Source of the DNA: Pseudomonas viciae
Lineage (GTDB): Bacteria; Pseudomonadota; Gammaproteobacteria; Pseudomonadales; Pseudomonadaceae
DNA: 64,000 nt
Reading direction: 5' to 3'
Assembly: GCF_004786035.1 (NCBI RefSeq)
Contig: NZ_CP035088.1
Location: 1,648,001-1,712,000, forward strand
A model generated the notes under the pieces. The model searched no databases and was not told where the DNA came from. It saw only the letters and a program-made list of their open reading frames with translations. A program made the translations under genes and the position numbers. Below are positions 18,901-27,391 of this stretch, piece by piece (positions within the stretch are counted from its first letter, which is position 1; each line of letters starts with the position of its first letter).

Positions 18901-21900
18901 GCACTGCTCAACAGCGCTGGCGGTGCGCTGGTCGGCCAGAAAAAACTCACTGTCAGCGCCGCCAGTCTGGACAACAGCAGCGGCGGGATTCTTTCCAGCG
19001 GCAGCGACCAGACCCTGACCGTCACCGGCGGTTTGCTCAACAACGCCCAAGGCGGTCTGATCGACAGCGGCGCCATTCTGGTCATGAACGCCATGACCCT
19101 GGGCAACGCCGGCGGCACCGTCAACGTGCAAAAAGCCTTGAGCTTCACCGGCACCACACTGGACAACATCGGCGGCAGCCTGATCGGTAACGCTGCTGTG
19201 ACCCTGGATCTGCTCGGCGCCCTGACCAACACCAATGGCAAAATCGCCAGTGTTGGCCCATTGCGGGTCGAACGCGCCACGCAAATCAATAACCAGGGCG
19301 GCCAGATCGCCAGCCAGGGTTTGTTGACCTTGGTCACCGATGGCCTGGACAACAGCAATACCGGTACCGTCGCCGCGAAAAATGCGCTGCTAATCACAGC
19401 CTCCGGAGCCGTGCAGAACCACACCAACGGCCTGATCTACAGCCAGACGGCCGACGTTGCACTCAACGCCGCGAGCCTTGCCAACGGCCAGGGCGAGCTA
19501 CAAGGCCAGACCGGCCTGAGTCTTGAACTGCGCGCAGGCCTGGACAACCAGGGCGGAAAACTCATCGCCCAAACCGGCGATGTCAGCGTGACTGCGGCCA
19601 GCATCGACAACCGTGGCGGCACCCTCGCCAGCCTCAAGGGCGCCCTTGAGGCGAGCACCGTGGGCGTGCTGCGTAACGGCTTCGATGTGAACAACAAGGG
19701 CGGTGTGATTCAAGGCCAACGTCTGGACCTGCGCGCCTTGGCCGGGCTGAACAACAACGGCGGTCGAATCGCCGCGCAGGCGAGCGATATCGTCATCGAC
19801 ACGGCCAGCCTGAACAACCGCAGTGGTGGTCTCTACGCCTCTGGCCTGATCAAGGTCACCGGCACCGGTGCCAGCCTGGACAACACCGCCGGCCAGATCG
19901 CCGGCCACTCGATCAGTTTGGATCTGGACGGCGCCCTGACCAACCGTGGCGGCATTCTGGAAAGCGACAGCACCTTGGTGGTCAGCGCTGCAAGCCTCGA
20001 TAACCAGACCGGCCAACTGCGTGCCCTAGGAGGCGCTGGCAAAACCGACTTCCAGATCGGCAGCCTCTTCGACAACCGCAACGGCAAGCTGGAAACCGCC
20101 AACACCAACCTGACACTGGCTGCCAACAGCTTCCTCAACAGCAGCGGCCAATTACTGCATCTGGGCGACGGCACGTTCGACATCTCCCTGGCCAACGTCA
20201 CCGGTGCCGGCGGCGACATCGTCACCCGCGGCGGCTTGACGCTAAAAGCCGACACCTGGACCAACACCAGTGTCATCCAGGCCGGACGGCTGACTGTCGA
20301 CGTCAACAACTTCACCCAGACCGAGACCGGGCAACTGCTGGCTTCGACGCAACTGGAAGGCAAGGGCGGGAACTGGGTTAACAACGGGTTGATCGCCAGT
20401 GATGGTGGCATGGGCTTGCAACTGACCGGGCGGTATAGCGGCAATGGCCGAGTCACCAGCCTGGGCGACATGACCGTAGACGCCGCTGCGATCGACTTGA
20501 GTAGCGTGGCGAGTATCACCGGTGGCGGGACCACGACGATCGGTGGGCGCGGTGGCCTGGGCAGCCTGAACAACTACGGGCGGATGACGTCGGCGGGTGC
20601 GCTGAATATCACTGCGGGCACCATTAATAACTATGGGACGGTTGCCGGTGCGGATGGATTGAAACTGACGGCTTCGACCTTGCTGAACGATCAAGGTGGC
20701 TTTTTGTTCAGCGGTGGGGACATGAAGCTGCGGGTGGGGAGTTTCACCAACCGTAAGTCGGATGTTTATGCGCTAGAGAACATTGATGTAGCGCGCAATG
20801 ACCTGGGTGGACGGGCGGCGTTGATGGAAAATGATTCGGGCACCATGGAGAGTGGGCTGGATTTTTCTATTAATGCGGATTCGATTATTAATAAGCGGGG
20901 GGATTTTAAGACTGAGGTGGAGTTGTATTCGTCGGCGTTGGGGGTGCGCTGCTATAGCTGTGATTCGATTCCACGTTATTGGACAGATCGGCAACCTTCT
21001 TTATATTTGGTTTATCTACAACAATATCGAGTTAAGCTTTCGGGAGATGCGACGGCTAAAGCGGCTTCGTTGAGTGCAGGAAGAAATCTGACCGTTAAGG
21101 GATCCTCTTTCTCCAATTCAAATTCACTTGTGAGTGTTGGAGGTGATGTAGATGTAGCAGTAAGTGAGTTTGAAAATACAGGCGCGGCTCTGGGTGACTA
21201 TACAAGCTACCAATATTTTGCTGAAGATAATATTTCTTTGGAGAGAATGAGGGAGGTTGTAAATTACAATATACGTAACGACGCGGGTTACAAGGAAGAT
21301 CTGCGTTTCTGGAACGCAGCAGGTACTGAATCCTCAGTTTATTCTGATGTTCTGCGTACTGGCTCCAAGAATCCGGATAAAGAAACTTATCAGGTTATCG
21401 GTCCGGTGGTGTTTTTGCTCGCGGCGGGTTGGAATACATCGTCGGCAATTATATTTGGACAGTCTGAGTTTGCAGCTGGCAGTCGTGCGGAGCTACCAGA
21501 CTTTATAAAGAGCCTCAACCCATTCAAACAGGAGGTTTTTACTTCCACCGCATCCGACAATTTTGCCCCAGCCATCATCCAAGCCGGCGGCAACGTTTCC
21601 ATTACCGCAACAAACAAAATCACCAACGGCGTGGAGCGCCCGTTCTCCACCGGCATAACCACTTCGTCCCGCAACACCACAACCGCCGCCTCAGGCTCAG
21701 GCAAAACCACGGTCGTGACCCTGAACAGCCAACTCCCACCGGACTTGGCTCAACAACAAGTAAACCCTCTGACACTCCCCGGCTTCAGCCTCCCCACCGG
21801 GCAAAATGGCCTGTTCCGGCTGAGCGGGCAGGGCGCCAGCGACGCGTCAGTGTCCCAGACGCCGGCCGTGTCGCAGAACTGGACGATCGGCGGCGCCAGC

Positions 21901-24900
21901 GTGAGCGCATTGAATCGATCGACCTCCACCCCAACCGCCAATGTGCGCGACATCCAGATCACCGATGTCACCCAGGTTTCCGCCGCCGAACGACAGGTGC
22001 AGTTGTTGAATCGTGACAGCGGCGGCGTCACCGCCGGCGCGTCCGCCATTCAGGTCACCGCCCCAACGGACTCATCCCCCGGCACGCCGCAACTGCCAGG
22101 GCATTCCCTTGACAGCACCGTCACCCGTGGCGCCGACATTGCGTTGGACACTTCGGGCACTCCGCCGATCGACGCCTCGGTAAGCGCACCAGTGCCTGTC
22201 ACAGGCCAAACGGTGGCGCGGGTGACGGGGCTGCCGAGTACGGCTGTTACCTCAACGACACATAAATACTTGATCGAGACCAATCCGGTCCTTACCAACC
22301 TCAAGTCATTCACCAGCTCGGATTATCTGCTGACGAAACTCGGCTACGACGCCGACACCAGCGCCAAGCGCCTGGGCGACGGCCTGTTCGAGCAAAGACT
22401 CATCCAACAAGCCGTCGTAGCCCGCACCGGCCAACGTTTCATCGACGGCCAGACCTCCGACGATGCGATGTTCAAGTACCTGATGAACAACGCCATCGCC
22501 AGCAAAGACACCCTCAACCTGTCGATGGGCGTCACCCTCACCGCCCAACAAGTTGCCGCATTGACCCACGACATCGTCTGGCTTGAGGAGCATGAGGTAA
22601 ACGGTGAAAAAGTCTTGGTACCCGTGCTGTACCTGGCACAGGCAGACAACCGCTTGGCACCCAACGGCGCGTTGATTGCCGGCCAAAACGTTACGTTGAT
22701 CGCCGGTAAGGATCTGGAAAACGCCGGCACGCTTCGGGCCACCAGTAATCTGTCCGCATCCGCCGGCGAGAGTCTCGTCAACAGCGGGCTGATTGAAGCC
22801 GGAAACCGTCTCGACATGTTGGGAGGCAACAACATCGTCAATAAATCCGGCGGCATTATTGCCGGGCGTGACATCAGCATGAATGCGATGGTTGGGGATG
22901 TGATCAATGAACGCACGATCACCACTGCCACCCTCAGCAATAAAGGCCGAACTCAACTAAGGGATTACGCGGACAGCGCCTCGCGCATCGAGGCCGCCAA
23001 TGACTTGACCATAGGTGCTGGTCAGGACTTCAAGAACGTTGGCAGTGTCATGATCAGCGGTCGTGATACCCGAATCGATGCCGGACAGGATGTCGATATC
23101 GTCTCGGCTCAACAGCAAAGTTCCAGTACGGGAGGCATTCGCAGAAGTTCGATTACACAGTTGGGTTCTAGCGTTGACGCCGGCCGGGACGTCATTGTAA
23201 ACGCCGGCCGAGATTTCAACGCCATCGCCAGCCTGATCAGCGCTGATCGCAATGTTGCGCTGGCCGCTACAGAGAACATGACAGTTTCTTCCGGCGCCAA
23301 CGAATCACACTATTACAACAAATCGAAAAAGGTCACGTCCCAGAAAGACCACGTCAAACAGATCGGCAGCGCCATCAGCGCTGGTGGTGATGTGGAGATG
23401 AGTGCCGGAAAAGACATGGCGCTCATCTCCAGTCGCGTCAGCGCCGGTGACGAAGCATACCTAGTTGCTGGCGAAAACCTGGCACTTCTGGCTGCGCAAG
23501 ACAGCGATTATTCGCTGTATGAGAAAAAGAAGAAGGGCAGTTGGGGGAAGAAACAAAGCCGGCGTGATGAGCTAACCAAGGTGACTCATGTGGGGAGTGA
23601 GATCAACACTGGGGGCGATCTGACATTGGTTTCCGGTGAGGATCAGCGTTATCAGGTCGCCAAGCTGAACAGTGGCAATGACCTGACCTTACAAAGCGGC
23701 GACTCGATTACCTTCGAGGGCGTGAAGGACCTGCATCAGGAGAGTCACGAGAAAAGCAAGTCTAGCGCCGCTTGGTTCAGCATGAAGGGCAAAGGTCGCA
23801 CCGACGAAACGCTACGCCAGAGCGAACTGACCGCTCAAGGCGACTTGGTCATCAGCGCGGTGGGCAAGATTCATGCGGACGTGCTGCAGGTCAACAAGCA
23901 GACGGTCAGCGAATCCATCGATGCGATGGCCAAGGCCGATCCAAAACTGGCGTGGCTCAAGGAGCTTGATGCGCAGGGCGGTGTTGACTGGCGGCAGGTG
24001 CAGGAGATCCATACCAGCTTCAAATACTCGAACTCCGGTATGGGGCCTGCCGCGCAGATGATAGTCGCCATTTTGATGACGGTTCTGCTCGGCCCTGCTG
24101 GCGCGGGCCTGAGCGGTGCCACTCTGGCAGGTGCGGCCAGCCTGGCAACCACCGGTGCGGTTGCGACCATCAACAACAACGGCGACCTGGGTGCCGGGTT
24201 GAAAGCGGTGGTCAGCAAAGACGGCCTTACCGACGCGGCTATCGCGACTATCACTGCCGGTGTGGCCGATAAATATCTTGGCGATATGACCATGACCAAG
24301 CAGGTCAATGGCAAGACGGTGATTGACTTAGGATCGATCGAAGCCGTCGGCCATTTTGCGGGTCAGCAGTTGATCAACAACGCATCTGCTGCTGCGATCG
24401 CCAAAGCTTTCGGTCGAGACGTTACGTTGGCGAGCATCCTGCAGTCGACGGTCTACAACACCTTGGCAGCGTATTCCTTCAATCAGGTAGGTAATCTCAG
24501 CGGCCTGAAGACCGGCAGTCCGGAGAAGATCGCCCTGCACGCCTTGGTAGGCGGCATGATCGCCGAAGCGTCCGGCAGCGACTTTGCTGTCGGTGCGATG
24601 GCGGCGGGTGTGAATGAGGCGTTCGCCAACCAGTTGCGGCGGATGTCGGCCCAGATGAATCCGGAGTACCGCGATCACCTGATGCTGATGTCCTCGCAAC
24701 TGCTAGGCGTAGTGGCCGCTGCCGCCGTGGCTGGCGATGACGCGAATAGTCTGCAGACCGGCTCGTATGTGGCCGGCAATGCGACCCAGTACAACAACCT
24801 CAACCACCATGACATGAGTGACTTTGTCGGGGACATGAATGCCTGTGGTAGCAGCGAGACTTGTCAGAAAAACGCTTGGAATGGGGGCAAGTATCAAGAG

Positions 24901-25830
24901 ATCAGTGACCAAATCACCGATTGGTCAGAGAAGGCCGTCAGTGGTGCATTTGCGAAATCCTTGCTGACCTCGATCCAGGGCGGGCTGACCGCACTGAATG
25001 ACCTCAATTGCACGACGGCGACCTGCACGCAGTACAAGGACACATTGACTGAGCGGGCATTGGATGATCTGACGAACCTGGCCAAGGTCACTGACCAATG
25101 GGAAAACGCAACAAGCGTGGCTGCGCTGGTCATACCGACCTCCGGCGGCGCGCGTGGAGCTGGTGCTGGCGAAGGAGGGCTTTCGCCTAGGGTTCAGGCG
25201 GCTTTGGATAAATTCACCGAAGCTAAGGCCATACGTACGGGAGCTTCTACGGGCAAGAACGGCAGCACGCCGCTTGGGGGGCCGGATGCTGAGGCGGGGA
25301 TGCCTTATACTCATCCGGTTAAAGATACCCCGCGAGGGACTACTCCTGACACGCAAGGAACTGCTGGAAATGGCTCTAAAGGTGGAACAGGTGGTTCTAC
25401 TGGTAGCGGAGCCGGTGAAAAGATAGACGAGTTCATACCACCAGGAATGGACCGCCCATTCCGACCTGTTAATCCGGAGTATCCACCAAACCAATCTGTT
25501 GTTGACGCGATGGAGAGTACAAAAATCAAAAATATGGTGGGATGTGATGGAACCGATTGTTCTGAGATTGCTATTAAGCTTTTCGAAGCTGCGGGTGGTA
25601 GGGGGAGAATTATAGAGGTCCGGCCGAGTCAGGCTGGTAATTTGAATTTATATGAAAATGGTGCGCAAGAGTCAGGGCAGTTTTATCATCAAGTATATAC
25701 AGATGGTCGCTATGTCTATGATCCTCGCTTGTCCTCTAACCCAGTTCCTAAGGGCGACTGGGAGAAACATATTAAAGGAATGAATCCTGATGGGATCACC
25801 ATTTCTAATAAGTTAAAGGGGCTAAAATGA
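12916..25830 (+). CDS. cdiA: giant two-partner-secreted exoprotein, CdiA/filamentous-haemagglutinin type
   Basis: The 4304-residue surface protein is predicted to deliver a C-terminal toxin into contacted bacteria. Order: long signal peptide (to about 45), TPS secretion domain with NPYGI and NCGF-like motifs near 153-165, and a very long FHA-1 array (about 330-2560) of LDNxxGxLxS repeats. An AT-rich segment (20.75-21.55 kb, about 2610-2880) sits where the receptor-binding domain lies in known CdiA. Next come a proline/threonine-rich part, an FHA-2 array (about 3250-3650), a DUF637-like pretoxin region (about 3660-3930), a Gly/Ser linker and a toxin tip from about 4175. The tip has C4215, H4258 and D4269 (DCSEIAIKLF, FYHQVYTDG, YVYDPR), the spacing of papain-fold toxins. 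No VENN motif was found. ATG 12916 is preferred to TTG 12910. Confidence 0.92.
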   Translation: MDDRQHARLHSAVLQPREQFWGMPKRGLAFLLANVMFWQPLWAQAEGIVVSAPGTGLDRAGNGVPIVNIARPNGSGLSHNQFKDYNVGSNGVILNNATSRTQSTQLGGIILGNPNLNGAAATTILNEVNGGNPSQLRGYTEVAGQSAHVIVANPYGITCNGCGFINSPKVTLSTGKPVVENGQLNRYQVDQGSVAIEGAGLNANNVDHFEIITRSAKINAEIQAKNLTIVAGRNDVNADTLNATAHADDGSAKPQLAIDSSALGGMYAGAIKLVGTEAGVGVKLDGKLIASGGDIQLDANGHLSMVETSASGAINVRAASLDAQGAVYAGTTLNAQTQGNLSNQQTLAARDSITLSAGGQLSNSGIIEAGVNADSTRNATGDVSLTAQNLNNSGKSIVASRNVTADVAQTLNNQGGTLSAGQTATVKAGTLDNQNKGRVLSNGALNVSADKLLNTQGLVSSNGNLTANVGQLNNSNGELNSLSNVTLRVASLDNVAGLVAAGQMLDINASGQVNNRGGRLTASKSVQLNAGSMDNTAGRLLSDGALTASISAQLLNQAGLLSSAGLLTLNATSLDNRQGSLYAQQGLNLNVGGSLLNAQGSVKSDTTASVKAAEMNNDGGQISSVGALNLDSAGTLSNVSGSVISSDTLLLKAGQVNNATGRIASAKALNASVTGLDQQNGQLFSNTSLSLDLNHGQLNNQGGLINAPGSLLLKNLAAVNNRDGEISSDQAFSLNATSLDNRAGSIISQQRLDLVIAQALNNAKGLISANGLEVRAVNLDNSGGNLGSEADLSVNVEDTLTNLDGEISSAGLTRLNAMALANSNGQVLGDSALNIDLGGALDNRNGVLGSGKAVDIKAASLNNSDGGQLISDGALTARISGLLDNQNQGQVLAKGALDLQTGSLDNRGGRLVGNDLLTVHSDSLDNRGGSLRADKALQLTVDQLDNRDNGVIAGKSSVTFEGSRLDNSAGLLTSVGVLTLKAAEVQNGLGRISSQTDLTAVIETLQQQGGALVAQGNLSLTGNTLDNRNGGLVGTTKALDMQVGQIDNRAGELSAGVGLKVGGQRLDNSDGGKLIAGTDLEAKVAELINQSKGLLHAQGHMTLSGSTLDNSEGVLNSLNGLVITLDNALLNSKGLISSEGELSVDAGRLDNTAGNLSSAATLSIVSGGGLINQGGSISTDAALTLESASLDNSQKGLISGKAATQVTTGALNNSQGGRLTSGTTLTLNATQVNNAAGRIASSQALTASVTGLDQQQGELFSNTSLSLDMNQGQLNNQGGLINASGALLLSNLKNVNNQGGEISSQQAFTLTTQNLDNSDGKLLSSQGLMLRTAQVLNNARGVISAASLDSRSDSLDNRDGLISSRDRLDLNVEAVLDNQRGSLIADGALLLVADRLDNRAGSIAGKTGFNATVGTLDNRQGTLISTDALTLEAASLDNRQAGLIGATKALDLNVDDLDNRGGELSGSADVTLVSQNLDNSDGGQVFAGQALKLTVDKLLNRTKGLLSAKTGLDLEGGSLDNSGGYLISQQNQRINLSRELINTQGQLSSEGTLNVSAANLTNTGGSLSSAADLTVHSLGRLDNQGGELVTDGALLLTSAALDNRQQGNISAKGAVNATTGAFDNSQKGRLNSGSTLNLTAAQVTNQEDGRIGSQGALTASVSGLDQQGGQLFSNTSLSLDMNNGQLNNQSGLINAPGTMLLKNLNGVNNQGGEISSAQAFTLTAKNLTNDGGRLLSNQGLTLRIAQALNNVKGMIGAASVDTHAQSLNNNGGTLTSRSNLVLTIDQQLDNQAQGLISAAQLLTLNSGDLNNQGGSVLAGGTLLLNAMALNNGANGLINAQGDLTLGADSLDSSDGGEVSAKGDMSLALAGLTQNGGRLLGEKAVTLNLGGHDLNNRNGLITAKGPLTINGLRDLNNQGGEVSSSQSFTLAGRTLDNTGGKLISSNLLSLNATSLINQNGLISGWQGLQVNGSSLDNRNNGTLSSRNGDVGVTLSGALLNSAGGALVGQKKLTVSAASLDNSSGGILSSGSDQTLTVTGGLLNNAQGGLIDSGAILVMNAMTLGNAGGTVNVQKALSFTGTTLDNIGGSLIGNAAVTLDLLGALTNTNGKIASVGPLRVERATQINNQGGQIASQGLLTLVTDGLDNSNTGTVAAKNALLITASGAVQNHTNGLIYSQTADVALNAASLANGQGELQGQTGLSLELRAGLDNQGGKLIAQTGDVSVTAASIDNRGGTLASLKGALEASTVGVLRNGFDVNNKGGVIQGQRLDLRALAGLNNNGGRIAAQASDIVIDTASLNNRSGGLYASGLIKVTGTGASLDNTAGQIAGHSISLDLDGALTNRGGILESDSTLVVSAASLDNQTGQLRALGGAGKTDFQIGSLFDNRNGKLETANTNLTLAANSFLNSSGQLLHLGDGTFDISLANVTGAGGDIVTRGGLTLKADTWTNTSVIQAGRLTVDVNNFTQTETGQLLASTQLEGKGGNWVNNGLIASDGGMGLQLTGRYSGNGRVTSLGDMTVDAAAIDLSSVASITGGGTTTIGGRGGLGSLNNYGRMTSAGALNITAGTINNYGTVAGADGLKLTASTLLNDQGGFLFSGGDMKLRVGSFTNRKSDVYALENIDVARNDLGGRAALMENDSGTMESGLDFSINADSIINKRGDFKTEVELYSSALGVRCYSCDSIPRYWTDRQPSLYLVYLQQYRVKLSGDATAKAASLSAGRNLTVKGSSFSNSNSLVSVGGDVDVAVSEFENTGAALGDYTSYQYFAEDNISLERMREVVNYNIRNDAGYKEDLRFWNAAGTESSVYSDVLRTGSKNPDKETYQVIGPVVFLLAAGWNTSSAIIFGQSEFAAGSRAELPDFIKSLNPFKQEVFTSTASDNFAPAIIQAGGNVSITATNKITNGVERPFSTGITTSSRNTTTAASGSGKTTVVTLNSQLPPDLAQQQVNPLTLPGFSLPTGQNGLFRLSGQGASDASVSQTPAVSQNWTIGGASVSALNRSTSTPTANVRDIQITDVTQVSAAERQVQLLNRDSGGVTAGASAIQVTAPTDSSPGTPQLPGHSLDSTVTRGADIALDTSGTPPIDASVSAPVPVTGQTVARVTGLPSTAVTSTTHKYLIETNPVLTNLKSFTSSDYLLTKLGYDADTSAKRLGDGLFEQRLIQQAVVARTGQRFIDGQTSDDAMFKYLMNNAIASKDTLNLSMGVTLTAQQVAALTHDIVWLEEHEVNGEKVLVPVLYLAQADNRLAPNGALIAGQNVTLIAGKDLENAGTLRATSNLSASAGESLVNSGLIEAGNRLDMLGGNNIVNKSGGIIAGRDISMNAMVGDVINERTITTATLSNKGRTQLRDYADSASRIEAANDLTIGAGQDFKNVGSVMISGRDTRIDAGQDVDIVSAQQQSSSTGGIRRSSITQLGSSVDAGRDVIVNAGRDFNAIASLISADRNVALAATENMTVSSGANESHYYNKSKKVTSQKDHVKQIGSAISAGGDVEMSAGKDMALISSRVSAGDEAYLVAGENLALLAAQDSDYSLYEKKKKGSWGKKQSRRDELTKVTHVGSEINTGGDLTLVSGEDQRYQVAKLNSGNDLTLQSGDSITFEGVKDLHQESHEKSKSSAAWFSMKGKGRTDETLRQSELTAQGDLVISAVGKIHADVLQVNKQTVSESIDAMAKADPKLAWLKELDAQGGVDWRQVQEIHTSFKYSNSGMGPAAQMIVAILMTVLLGPAGAGLSGATLAGAASLATTGAVATINNNGDLGAGLKAVVSKDGLTDAAIATITAGVADKYLGDMTMTKQVNGKTVIDLGSIEAVGHFAGQQLINNASAAAIAKAFGRDVTLASILQSTVYNTLAAYSFNQVGNLSGLKTGSPEKIALHALVGGMIAEASGSDFAVGAMAAGVNEAFANQLRRMSAQMNPEYRDHLMLMSSQLLGVVAAAAVAGDDANSLQTGSYVAGNATQYNNLNHHDMSDFVGDMNACGSSETCQKNAWNGGKYQEISDQITDWSEKAVSGAFAKSLLTSIQGGLTALNDLNCTTATCTQYKDTLTERALDDLTNLAKVTDQWENATSVAALVIPTSGGARGAGAGEGGLSPRVQAALDKFTEAKAIRTGASTGKNGSTPLGGPDAEAGMPYTHPVKDTPRGTTPDTQGTAGNGSKGGTGGSTGSGAGEKIDEFIPPGMDRPFRPVNPEYPPNQSVVDAMESTKIKNMVGCDGTDCSEIAIKLFEAAGGRGRIIEVRPSQAGNLNLYENGAQESGQFYHQVYTDGRYVYDPRLSSNPVPKGDWEKHIKGMNPDGITISNKLKGLK
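13903..20600 (+). repeat. FHA-1 repeat array within cdiA
   Basis: About 100 degenerate copies of a roughly 20-residue beta-helix unit (LDNRxGxLxSxxxLxL) fill this stretch. A longer homologous block beginning with a GLDQQ-x-GQLFSNTSLSLD signature recurs at about 14941, 16669 and 17905, with a more diverged fourth copy near 18516. This suggests growth by duplication of 1.2-1.7-kb blocks. Confidence 0.85.
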
Positions 25831-26282
25831 CTGTGCATAAGATTACGGCGCCTGAGGGGGAGTTATTAAATGTGCTCTATGAGGTCAGCCCGCTTGAGTG
25901 GCGGAAATATCAACAGCGGTACCCAGAGATTCGGGTCGCAAATCGTTTTCAGAAAGTAGACCGCAGTGGATATCCACCCTATATTTCATTTAGATTTGTA
26001 GTTGAGAGTGATGTGGTTATAGCGAAACTGAGGTTGGCAGTAGAGAACTATCTTGGGAAAGTTTCTTGGAGTTTGATTGAACATAAGAGAGATGGATTGT
26101 CAGGAAGAAACTGGACAATAAAGCCGCGCAGAGTCAGAGAGATTGGCGAGGAGGCTTTAAAGCTGGGGCTCGCCCCGGATGAGTATTTTGCTGAATATGA
26201 ACCGAAGTTTGGGGTAACTGCTTACGACGATTTGGTAGGCCTAACAGAGCATATTCGACAAGTTTTTAGTGAGGGTGGATGA
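25827..26282 (+). CDS. cdiI: candidate CDI immunity protein
   Basis: This 151-residue cytosolic protein starts at an ATG that overlaps the cdiA stop codon (ATGA), the usual coupling of a toxin tip and its immunity gene. It has no signal peptide or membrane segment, is AT-rich like the toxin tip, and is rich in aromatic and charged residues. I do not recognise the family. The role, binding and neutralising the papain-fold tip of the same operon, is inferred from position, size and matching base composition. Its own stop codon overlaps the start of another short frame at 26279, so the operon once continued. Confidence 0.8.
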   Translation: MTVHKITAPEGELLNVLYEVSPLEWRKYQQRYPEIRVANRFQKVDRSGYPPYISFRFVVESDVVIAKLRLAVENYLGKVSWSLIEHKRDGLSGRNWTIKPRRVREIGEEALKLGLAPDEYFAEYEPKFGVTAYDDLVGLTEHIRQVFSEGG

Positions 26283-26326
26283 TTTTAAATGTGTTTAGTT
26301 CTGAAAAAGGTGTAAACCTATTTCAG
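26279..26326 (+). pseudogene. 5' remnant of a third gene coupled to cdiI
   Basis: An ATG at 26279 overlaps the cdiI stop in the same ATGA manner and reads MILNVFSSEKGVNLF. It then enters purine-rich repeat sequence (from about 26325) that looks like the end of a transposase-associated element. The frame stays open to 26425, but the later residues read like repeat DNA. I interpret this as a gene cut off by the insertion. It may belong to the same original gene as the fragment at 27392, which is unproven. Confidence 0.5.
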
Positions 26327-26484
26327 AAAAAGGGGGCCAGAAAAAGAGGGGAGAAAACGGGGGTAGACCACGTTTTCTGTGATGTGTTTTTACTGACTGA
26401 AACAGTAGGAAATAGAAAGAGGTGATGTCTTTTCTTGAGTTGACTAAGCTTTTGGCTCGACTTATATGAAAGGACTCTCCATAT
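26326..26484. repeat. terminal repeat sequence of a RAYT element
   Basis: Contains purine-rich 'AGAAAAAGAGGGG' blocks and TAGACCACGTTTTCTGTG (about 26361-26379), nearly the same as sequence in the palindromic repeat at 28495. Such motifs flank REP-associated tyrosine transposases in Pseudomonas. No gene is seen. Confidence 0.5.
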
Positions 26485-26590
26485 ATGCCACGCAGAGCAC
26501 GTGTCTTGATACCCGGCGTACCTTTGCATCTAATTCAACGAGGGAATAATCGATCGGCTTGTTTTTTCTCGGATGATGATTATCTTTTTC
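26485..26590 (+). pseudogene. REP-associated tyrosine transposase, N-terminal fragment
   Basis: Thirty-five residues match the start of a Y1/IS200-like transposase (MPRRARVLIPGVPLHLIQR, then GNNRSACFFSDDDY). The match ends exactly where the inverted repeat of the next element begins at 26591. The HUH motif and catalytic tyrosine are missing and the remaining coding sequence is not found downstream, so the gene is dead. Confidence 0.8.
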
Positions 26591-27378
26591 GGAAAAGGGG
26601 ACAGATTTATTTTTTGATTCTTTGCTACGCTGAAAGCTTCCACGGAGGAGGAATCAAATATGCCCAGGATGGGACGTATTGTTATAGCGAATTACCCACA
26701 CCATATCGTACAACGCGGTCATAACCGTCAGGTGGTGTTTGCTGTCGCTGAGGATTATCAACGCTACCTCACGGATCTGCGTGAGCTTAAGGATGCATTT
26801 GGCGTAAAGGTCTACGCCTATTGCCTGATGACCAATCATGTTCATCTGTTGCTGGCTCCTGGGGAGTCGGTCGCTGGGTTGGGGCAGTTGATGAAGGCTC
26901 TGGCGGCACGTGCGACGCGCTACCGCAATCGGTTGGAGGGGCGTTCAGGCACTTTATGGGAAAGCCGTTACAAATCCAGTGTGGTGCAGTCGGATTCTTA
27001 CTTGCTTGCCTGTTGCCGTTACATCGAGCTGAATCCTGTACGGGCTCGTATGGTGGCTGATGCTGCGGATTACCCATGGTCGAGCTATCGAGCCCGGGTA
27101 GGTAATGTGCCAGACGGCCATTGGCTGGATGCTGATCCATGCTTTGTTGCTCTGGGTAATACAACTGCGGAGCGTTGTCGTCGGTATGAGACGTTCGTAC
27201 GCCAAGCCGTTCCAACGGATGAGATCAGATTGATTCGCGATGCTTTGCAACGAGGTCAGTTAACGGGGACGAGCCGTTTTGTGGACAAGGTGGAGCGGAT
27301 TGTTGGTGTACGAATAGAGCAACGAGGGCAGGGTAGGCCAAGGATTGATTTGGAAAAATAAATCTGTCCCCTTTTTCC
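26591..27378 (+). mobile_element. RAYT-type element with inverted-repeat ends
   Basis: The left end (26591-26614, GGAAAAGGGGACAGATTTAT and Ts) and the right end (about 27354-27378) are inverted copies apart from one extra A. They enclose a complete Y1 transposase gene. A 13-bp unit GTCCCCTTTTTCC is directly repeated at 27366-27378 and 27379-27391. The element sits inside the older transposase fragment at 26485. Confidence 0.8.
26660..27361 (+). CDS. REP-associated tyrosine transposase (Y1/IS200-like)
   Basis: The 233-residue single-strand DNA transposase has the HUH metal-binding motif (MTNHVHLLLAP, near residue 59) and the later helix with the presumed catalytic tyrosine (SYLLACCRYIELNPVRARM). 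Its C-terminal basic tail is typical of RAYT proteins that act on REP palindromes. A GGAGGAGG lies eight bases before the ATG. The TAA is inside the right inverted repeat. It appears intact and may be active in trans on the many palindromic repeats of this genome, which is inference. Confidence 0.88.
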   Translation: MPRMGRIVIANYPHHIVQRGHNRQVVFAVAEDYQRYLTDLRELKDAFGVKVYAYCLMTNHVHLLLAPGESVAGLGQLMKALAARATRYRNRLEGRSGTLWESRYKSSVVQSDSYLLACCRYIELNPVRARMVADAADYPWSSYRARVGNVPDGHWLDADPCFVALGNTTAERCRRYETFVRQAVPTDEIRLIRDALQRGQLTGTSRFVDKVERIVGVRIEQRGQGRPRIDLEK

Positions 27379-27391
27379 GTCCCCTTTTTCC

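Noticed and set aside
23900..25440. VENN-type pretoxin motif
   Set aside because: I looked for VENN and Nx(E/Q)LYN before the toxin tip and found neither. The toxin boundary is placed by composition and catalytic-residue order instead.
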